From assembly GCA_017654935.2 (NCBI GenBank), contig CM065693.1:57998646-58062645 (forward strand): a stretch of 64,000 bases of DNA, written 5' to 3'. Shown piece after piece: positions 1 through 9,200 of the stretch (position 1 is its first letter; each line of letters starts with the position of its first letter). The translations under genes and the position numbers were made by a program. The DNA is from Phymorhynchus buccinoides. Taxonomy: Eukaryota; Mollusca; Gastropoda; Neogastropoda; Raphitomidae. The notes under the pieces are model-generated. The model ran no database searches. It worked only from the letters and a program-made list of their open reading frames with translations, and was not told where the DNA came from.

Positions 1-61
1 GAAAGCCGGTCGATTCTTGATGTGTTTTTCTCTCTCTCTCTCTCCGTGTGTGTGTGGCCAG

Positions 62-252
62 AACTTGGAGTCATCGGCCAAGGCGCATGACCCAGAGGTT
101 CACTTCTCCATGGTGCACAAGAAGATCAACCTGGCCGACGAGCTGCTGGCCTGGGAGCACGAGAGGTTCAGCATCAAAAGGCTGCTGGCCTTCACCCTGA
201 GTCGATTCAACAACACCAGGGCCCTAGATCGCACCTCCATCCTGGACACGCC
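62..252 (+). CDS. NCLN: Nicalin coding exon 1 in window
   Basis: The acceptor is a pyrimidine and GT-rich tract ending in ggccag at 56-61; the donor is gtatgt at 253. The exon enters in phase 0 and leaves after two bases of a proline codon. It encodes the [13 protein letters not shown] stretch typical of nicalin and a basic [14 protein letters not shown] segment. Two decayed partial copies follow at about 308-530. Confidence 0.9.
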
Positions 253-3200
253 GTATGTACTGTATATATCATTTAGTATCATTTATATATTGTGTTGTTA
301 AGGCATCTGAGCACGAGAGGCATCAAGAGGCTCCTGACCTTCACCCTGAGTCGATTCAACACCAGGGCTCTGGATCGCACCTCCATCCTGGTCACGCCGT
401 ATGTACTGTGTATATCATTTATATATTGTGTATTGTGTTGTTAAAAGGCTCCTGGCCTTCACCCTGAGCCGATTCAACAACACCAGGGCCCTAGATCACA
501 CCTCCATCCTGGACACACCGTACGTACTGATAGAGGGAACCGCCCATCACATGATTGGCCTGTTTTGGGTGTTGTTTGTTGGCTTCCCATCCAGTGGCGC
601 TGCTTCCATGTCGCTCATTCTCAGTTCCCTTTCGTGGCCTTATCCTGCTTTTATTTGATGGAAGTTTGAAGACTGTATGATTTTTTAGGAGTCTTGTGCG
701 TGTATATAATTAATGTTCTACTATAATAAGAGTGTATTTTTGTTGTTGACGTCGTACCCTGGCTAATAGGCTCCAGGGATCGTTCCATCAGCCGAAGCAC
801 TTGAACACAATGGTACAAATGCATCAGCTAGAGATGAGAACATTACGTGTCTGACAGTTTTTGATTACCCCGCCATGTGGGCAGCCACACTCCGTCTTCG
901 GGGGATTTTGGAGACTGATGATGTCATGCTAGGAACTTGTCATGGCTAAAAATAATCCCAGCATAACTATGCGTAGCATAACAACATTTTGATGTAGCCT
1001 TGGTGTTCTAGCCTATGTCAATTGGTCTGACACAATTTTAACCCTTTCGCTTCCAGCCATTTATTAGCCAAAAAATACCATTAAACTTAACCTGGGTAGA
1101 AAAAAAAAAAATCTGCAATATTGCGAATGCCTCTGTGACGTGCAAAACATTAGGCCTATCCTTACCTCCCAAAATTACGAAAATAGGGTCTTCAGATAAC
1201 AGACCCTTATTTGATGCCTTTTAGTGGCATGGGTGTTAAACCATTGTGGTGCATGAATGCGACATTGGCGGTGAAAGGGTTAAGACAAGGCAAAAAGAGG
1301 CTGTCTGATTTGTGAAGTAGTGGGTGGTTGATTGTGTGTGTGTGCAGGAAAAGGCTGAGCGAGGAGACGATGGGGGCCAACATCCGTGTGATAGCCGAGG
1401 CCTTGGCCCGCCACGTCTACAACATCAGTCAGCAGGGAGCCTTCAATCTGTTCACTGAGGCCATGGTGAGTGTGTGTCTGTGTGTGTGTGTTATATTACA
1501 TTAAGGCCTTGGCCCGCCACGTCTACAACATCAGTCAGCAGGGAGCCTTCAGTCTGTTCACTGAGGCCATGGTGAGTGTGTGTCTGTGTGTGTGTTATAT
1601 TACATTAAGGCCTTGGCCCGCCACGTCTACAACATCAGTCAGCAGGGAGCCTTCAGTCTGTTCACTGAGGCCATGGTGAGTGTGTGTCTGTGTGTGTGTT
1701 ATGTTACATTAAGGCCTTGGCCCGTCACGTCTACAACATCAGTCAGCAGGGAGCCTTCAGTCTGTTCACTGAGGCCATGGTGAGTGTGTGTCTGTGTGTG
1801 TGTTATATTACATTAAGGCCTTGGCCCGTCACGTCTACAACATCAGTCAGCAGGGAGCCTTCAATCTGTTCACTGAGGCCATGGTGAGTGTGTGTCTGTG
1901 TGTGTGTTATATTACATTAAGGCCTTGGCCCGTCACGTCTACAACATCAGTCAGCAGGGAGCCTTCAATCTGTTCACTGAGGCCTTGGTGAGTGTCTGTG
2001 TCTCTGTATCTGTGTGTGTGTTGTGTTACAACTTACATTAAGGCCTTGGCCCGCCACGTCTACATCATCAGTCAACAGGGAGCCTTCAGTCTGTTCACTG
2101 AAGTCATGGTGAGTGTGTCTGTGTGTGTGTGTGTGTGTCTCTGTGTGTGTGTCTGTGTGTGTGTGTGTGTGTCTGTGTGTGTCTGTGTGTGTGTGTTGTG
2201 TTACATAAAGGCCGTGGCCCGCCACGTGTACAACATCAGCCAACAAGGTGCCTTTCCTCACCTGTTCACGTTTTTAGGATACATATTTAGCAGACGCAGG
2301 ATGAAAGTAATAAAATGTACAAGTATACATTATCAGTTAACATTCTTAATGATTGTTTGGGTCGCAAAATAACAAATCAATGATTATCATAAAGTCGTAT
2401 TCATCACGTTCCAAAGATTACTGAGATGCCTCAGATTACCGTATTTCACGGACTACAAGGCGCACCTGATTAAATTGTAATGCGCACCCCTCAAATATTA
2501 CACACAATTCAGATTTTGTTATTATATATTCTTACTATATTATCAGTCACATTATAAGGCGCAGGGGTCTCAGTCTAGAAAAAAAAGTATCGCCTTATAG
2601 TCCGTAAAATACGGTACTGATTTCAAAGCTTGAGATTACTGACAGTGAAAATTTGGGGTAAACATCTGTGGTAATGCCAAGCGTGTGCACGCACTGCCCT
2701 CTGCAGGACGAAGCGGAGGGGGCGTGGATGGAGTTCCTGACCCGTGAGCCCCGGGCCGCCCAGCTCCTGGGCCCAGACAGCACCCTGCTGACCTCCCTGG
2801 AAAATACCCTGGCCAGGTACCTCAAGGACGTCAGGAGGTCCACCTTCAAGGCAGACAAAAGGTAAGTGGACCCAGACAGCACCCTGCTGACCTCCCTGGA
2901 AAACACCCTGGCCAGGTACCTCAAGGACGTCAGGAGGTCCACCTTCAAGGCAGACAAAAGGTAAGTGGACCCAGACAGCACCCTGCTGACTTCCCTGGAA
3001 AACACCCTGGCCAGGTACCTCAAGGACGTCAGGAGGTCCACCTTCAAGGCAGACAAAGGGTAAGTGGACCCAGACAGCACCCTGCTGACCTCCCTGGAAA
3101 ACACCCTGGCCAGGTACCTCAAGGACGTCAGGAGGTCCACCTTCAAGGCAGACAAAAGGTAAGTGGACCCAGACAGCACCCTGCTGACTTCCCTGGAAAA

Positions 3201-6200
3201 CACCCTGGCCAGGTACCCCAAGGATGTCAGGAGGTCCACCTTCAAGGCAGACAAAGGGTAAGTGGACCCAGACAGCACCCTGCTGACCTCCCTGGAAAAC
3301 ACCCTGGCCAGGTACCTCAAGGACGTCAGGAGGTCCACCTTCAAGGCAGACAAAGGGTAAGTGGACCCAGACAGCACCCTGCTGACCTCCCTGGAAAACA
3401 CCCTGGCCAGGTACCTCAAGGACGTCAGGAGGTCCACCTTCAAGGCAGACAAAAGGTAAGTGGGCACGTCCATTTTGGGGGGTGGAGGGGAGTGGGGGGG
3501 GGTTGGGAAGTCAGACCTGTTTACCCTCCCGGTTTTGCTGGAATTATCCCAGGAATTTGCAAAAATTCTGGGTAAAATAATAAATTCCGGGTGAACGCTG
3601 AAAATCCCGGGATTTCGAAAAAACGTCCATTATTTGTTTCCGTTTGTATGAAAAGACGCAAGGGTTGACCGAAACCTTTGAGTTCTGAGACACGAGTTTT
3701 CATTGGTCCGTGGACCCCCCTCAACCAATGATAGTATTTCTTGTTGGCAGAGATTGTACACGGCCGTTCAATTTGGATCGTTTAGTTCCCACATATGCGC
3801 TATCGTGAAACCCACTCACCTCCTCCTCTTTTGCATCTCCTTCCTTCCCCATCCCTCCCTCCCTCCCATTCCTTGACCGTAGCAAGACTTCACGCGGCAG
3901 CAAAGGTAGCACGCAGGCAGGATTTCACAAGTGGGCTGCTACAGCCAAAGTTCTATTTGGTCGCTGGCAGCTTGCTTACTACACACGCGCTCAGCAGTGC
4001 AGCAAGGCTTGGTGGCTTGAAGAGTATAGCCTAGTAAAGAGTGTTCCTCTTTGCTTTGTGCTGTGGAGAAACTACACACTGACACTAGTTGTCTTTCAAT
4101 TTAAATTGCTCAGCTACCGTTCGACTGAGCACCTAACTAACTACACACTTTAAACACAAGATGACTCTAGAACTTATATGTAAAAGCACACTTATCAACA
4201 CTGGCTACTTTAGACAGAACACGCCGAGGAAAATGCCACATAAATCTGTGGTACTGAGGGAAAAACCTAGGCCTTTAAAATAGCGCGCACTGCTGTTCTA
4301 TTCCAACCCTGACTGCTATAATGTACACAAAGCGTGGTTTATTAATTAACACTAATTACACCACAACTAGCTTTTGGTTCGAATCACTGTTCACACAATG
4401 CTGTTCACCACACACCTATGTATGCTCACACCAAAATGTTTGGCAAATCGAAAGTCTGTTTAGAAGCAGTGGACGAAAACATACGGAGCACAAATTCCAC
4501 TCTGTTTTCCCACTTGTTTCTGGCGCTTCCAAGAGGTTGAGTCATTCGCATTTCCCGCCTCTGGAAGCCTAGCCGGCAGCAACTAAAGAGTCTGCAAATG
4601 CCAGTTTTGTAAAGCCGTGTGTAGTTTTGCGCCAAACATGTCGTCAGGCAAGTCAACCGCAGGCGGCAAGCGCCAGAAATCTTCGACAAACCACAGCAGT
4701 GATAGGGTGAAACGGCCAAAAGTGAAGCAGAAGTTTTCTCAAAAGTATTTAAAAGTGCCAGGAATAACAAGTTCGCGTTTGGGAGACGAGCATGCACACT
4801 GCAAGTACTGCAACGTGGACTTCAAAATTTCGCATGGCGGCATAAGCGACATCACTGAACACGTCAACACGAAGAAGCATGGCAATTTCCTGACTCTCGC
4901 AAAGGACCCAACTGCAGGCGCTCGCAAGATACCTTTTATATCAGTGTTTTATCGCGAGTCATGTACCGATGTGAATTATGGTTTTTCCCCTCAAATTCCT
5001 GTTTTTTCTGTGGCAAATTCCAGGTTGTTCATTATGAGGGTAAACAGGTATGGGAAGTCCACTTTCAAGATGGACAAAAGTTGGGCAGGTCCATTAATTT
5101 TTTTTGGGGGGGCCTATTTTGTTTGCTATTTGATTTTTGTTCGTTCTTACGAAGTTTGAAGAGGCAAAGACTGAAGTGGGTCCGCTTTCAGTAATCCGGC
5201 ATTGTTCTTTTGTCATTTTCGTCTGGTGGATCAAGGGCTTTTCCCACCCCGTCGATACTACAGCAGAACCTCCCTAACATGACCTTGAGAAATCAGCCAA
5301 AGATAGCAGGTCTTTAAAGGTGAGGGGTCTAATAGGGAGGTACTCACTCACTGGTTCGGATAGGAAGAGGGAAAATCTGTGAACATTTTGTTTGGTCACA
5401 TTTTAGAGTCAGGGCTCCCAGGGACCCCCATATGGGGGTCTATGAAGTATTAAAATTCTAAAGGTCCCTCTAAAAGAATGTGCAGGGGGTCCCAGGGATG
5501 CACTAGAAAAATTATTTGTAGCATTCACAATGCCACTGGGACCCTCTATCCCGCCTGTAGGACCCTCTATACTGTAAGTGAAGGAGTCCCTGGGACCCCT
5601 TGTTTTGCGGGATGATTGGGAGCCCTGAGAGTCTTAATAGGGAAGGTGTTAATAGGGAGGGTGCTAATAGGGAGGGTGCTAATAGGGAGGGTGCTAATAG
5701 GGAGGGTGTTAATAGGGAGGGTGCTAATAGGGAGGGTGTTAATAGGGAGGGTGTTAATAGGGAGGGTGCTAATAGGGAGGGTGCTAATAGGGAGGGTGCT
5801 AATAGGGAGGGTGTTAATAGGGAGGGTGTTAATAGGGAGGGTGCTAATAGGGAGGGTGTTAATAGGGAGGGTGGGTAATAGGGAGGGTGTTAATAGGGAG
5901 GGTGCTAATAGGGAGGGTGCTAATAGGGAGGGTGTTAATAGGGAGGGTGTTAATAGGGAGGGTGCTAATAGGGAGGGTGATAATAGGGAGGGTGCTAATA
6001 GGGAGGGTGATAATAGGGAGGGTGTTAATAGGGAGGGTGTTAATAGGGAGGGTGTTAATAGGGAGGGTGCTAATAGGGAGGGTGCTAATAGGGAGGGTGC
6101 TAATAGGGAGGGTGCTAATAGGGAGGGTGATAATAGGGAGGGTGAGGGAGGGTGTTAATAGGGAGGGTGTTAATAGGGAGGGTGTTAATAGGGAGGGTGA

Positions 6201-9200
6201 TAATAGGGAGGGTGCTAATAGGGAGGGTGTTAATAGGGAGGGTGTTAATAGGGAGGGTGGATAATAGGGAGGGTGCTAATAGGGAGGGTGTTAATAGGGA
6301 GGGTGCTAATAGGGAGGGTGTTAATAGGGAGGGTGTTAATAGGGAGGGTGCTAATAGGGAGGGTGTTAATAGGGAGGGTGTTAATAGGGAGGGTGATAAT
6401 AGGGAGGGTGTTAATAGGGAGGGTGATAATAGGGAGGGTGATAATAGGGAGGGTGTTAATAGGGAGGGTGTTAATAGGGAGGGTGTTAATAGGGAGGGTG
6501 TTAATAGGGAGGGTGTTAATAGGGAGGGTGTTAATAGGGAGGGTGTTAATAGGGAGGGTGTTAATAGGGAGGGTGTTAATAGGGAGGGTGTTAATAGGGA
6601 GGGTGTTAATAGGGAGGGTGCTAATAGGGAGGGTGTTAATAGGGAGGGTGTTAATAGGGAGGGTGTTAATAGGGAGGGTGTTAATAGGGAGGGTGTTAAT
6701 AGGGAGGGTGTTAATAGGGAGGGTGTTAATAGGGAGGGTGTTAATAGGGAGGGTGTTAATAGGGAGGGTGTTAATAGGGAGGGTGTTAATAGGGAGGGTG
6801 TTAATAGGGAGGGTGTTAATAGGGAGGGTGTTAATAGGGAGGGTGTTAATAGGGAGGGTGTTAATAGGGAGGGTGTTAATAGGGAGGGTGTTAATAGGGA
6901 GGGTGTTAATAGGGAGGGTGTTAATAGGGAGGGTGTTAATAGGGAGGGTGTTAATAGGGAGGGTGTTAATAGGGAGGGTGTTAATAGGGAGGGTGTTAAT
7001 AGGGAGGGTGTTAATAGGGAGGGTGTTAATAGGGAGGGTGTTAGGGAGGGTGTTAATAGGGTGAATAGGGAGGGTAATAATAGGGAGGGTGTTAATAGGG
7101 AGGGTGATAATAGGGAGGGTGTTAATAGGGAGGGTGTTAATAGGGAGGGTGTTAATAGGGAGGGTGTTAATAGGGAGGGTGCTAATAGGGAGGGTGTTAA
7201 TAGGGAGGGTGTTAATAGGGAGGGTGTTAATAGGGAGGGTGTTAATAGGGAGGGTGTTAATAGGGAGGGTGCTAATAGGGAGGGTGTTAATAGGGAGGGT
7301 GTTAATAGGGAGGGTGTTAATAGGGAGGGTGCTAATAGGGAGGGTGCTAATAGGGAGGGTGTTAATAGGGAGGGTGCTAATAGGGAGGGTGTTAATAGGG
7401 AGGGTGATTAATAGGGAGGGTGTTAATAGGGAGGGTGATAATAGGGAGGGTGTTAATAGGGAGGGTGTTAATAGGGAGGGTGTTAATAGGGAGGGTGTTA
7501 ATAGGGAGTTCCACTGTGTATCATTCCGCACGATGAGAGGAATTGACGTTGTGCGTTTGTGTTCCAGGGACCCAGAGTTTGTCTTCTACAACGGAGCAGT
7601 GTACACCATGAACGCCTTCAAGTCAGTATTAGTCAGTAATAAATCATAGCATGTGCTGTCTTGCATGTTGTTGGTTCTTGGCTTACCCTGGCTAAAAGAC
7701 TCCAGGGATCATCCCAACAGCAGAAATCGGCTACGGATGAGAACATTACGTGTGTGACCGTTTTTAATGACCCTGCCATGTGGGCAGCCACACTCTTTTG
7801 GGGACTGATGATGTTATGCTAGGAGCTTGTCATGGCTAAAGACAATCCCCGCATAACTATGCAAAACATAACAACATTTTGATGTAGCCTTGGTGTTCTA
7901 GCTTTTGTCAGTTGGTCTAACACAGCCGTAAGTCAAGGTGAATTTCAGGATTGACTTTTACTGTCACCCATGCATATATATGGTTATGAAAAGATCAAAA
8001 AGGCAGGGAGTGGATATATAATAGAGTAGATAATTCTGTGTTGTGGGTGATTTTTGTTGTTGGAAATTGGTGGCCCACAACACAGATGATTTATCATCAG
8101 CTTTACCATTAAACTTATTTTTTACAGATAATCTTATTAGTGTCGTTATGCTGATTTTTAACATTTATAATTGTAGAAATATACATACAAATGTGAGAGG
8201 GCCGAAGTAATTTGAGCTATGTTAAGTTTTAACAGTGTAGAATTTCCTTCCCCCCCCCTAAAACAGTATCTGCTCCAAACCTCAAACATCTTTTGCACTT
8301 TCAAACTCCCCCCCCCTTTCCTTTTCTTATTTTATTTATTTTTTATTTTCATTTTGTGTGTGTTTAACATGAAGATTAATTTTTATTGATGATGACTCAT
8401 TGTTTATGCGTGCTTTGTACCAAAATGAACGCACATGCTGACAGAGTGTACGATTTGCAATGGTGCGTGTAGCATATTTTGTTCGGACTATAAGGCGCAC
8501 CTTTGTACACCCCCCAAAAGCTTTGTACCCACATTTCATATTTTGTTAGCATCAATGACTATAAGGCCCAGGGGTCTGAGTCTGGGGGAAAAGTATCGCT
8601 TTTTGGTCAGAAAACATGGTAATGGTTGTCTGTGTGTGTTTTAGTGTGAAACCAGCGGTGTTTGATTGCAATGGTGTGTGTAGCGGTTGTCTGTGTGTGA
8701 AACCAGCGGTGTTTGATTGCAATGGTGTGTGTAACTGTTGTCTGTGTGTGTTTTAGTGTGAAACCAGCGGTGTTTGATTGCAATGGTGTGTGTAACTGTT
8801 GTCTGTGTGTGTTTTAGTGTGAAACCAGCGGTGTTTGATTGCAATGGTGTGTGTAGCGGTTGTCTGTGTGTGAAACCAGCGGTGTTTGATTGCAATGGTG
8901 TGTGTAACTGTTGTCTGTGTGTGTTTTAGTGTGAAACCAGCGGTGTTTGATTGCAATGGTGTGTGTAACTGTTGTCTGTGTGTGTTTTAGTGTGAAACCA
9001 GCGGTGTTTGATTGCAATGGTGTGTGTAGCGGTTGTCTGTGTGTGTTTTAGTGTGAAACCGGCGGTGTTTGATTGCAATGGTGTGTGTAACTGTTGTCTG
9101 TGTGTGTTTTAGTGTGAAACCAGCGGTGTTTGATTGCAATGGTGTGTGTAGCGGTTGTCTGTGTGTGTTTTAGTGTGAAACCAGCGGTGTTTGATTGCAA

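Larger units (their letters stand above)
5259..7518. mobile_element. CAGTGGAACC MITE, copy 1, grossly expanded
   Basis: The left end after TA at 5259-5260 reads CAGCAGAACCTCCC; the right end at 7503-7516 reads GGGAGTTCCACTG. These match the inverted ends of the 155-bp and 176-bp relatives at 22591 and 52179. The copy has grown to about 2.26 kb through a nested 218-bp element (5410-5627) and a 15-bp satellite. The native motif ggtctaatagggaggt at 5326-5341 is the probable satellite seed. Confidence 0.8.

Noticed and set aside
2595..3473. 292-codon minus-strand ORF of a repeated [14 protein letters not shown] motif
   Set aside because: Antisense shadow of the 97-bp array derived from a plus-strand nicalin exon.
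4426..4797. Minus-strand 123-codon ORF in the BED transposon
   Set aside because: Overlaps the BED-finger ORF in antisense and has no recognisable motif.
7035..7080. Interstitial telomere repeat (ttaggg near 7043)
   Set aside because: A single deletion variant of the 15-bp satellite; no tandem TTAGGG.
5600..7649. Long ORFs of NREGV/LIGRV or INTLP repeats
   Set aside because: Translation of a 15-bp satellite; open in multiple frames on both strands with no independent coding evidence.
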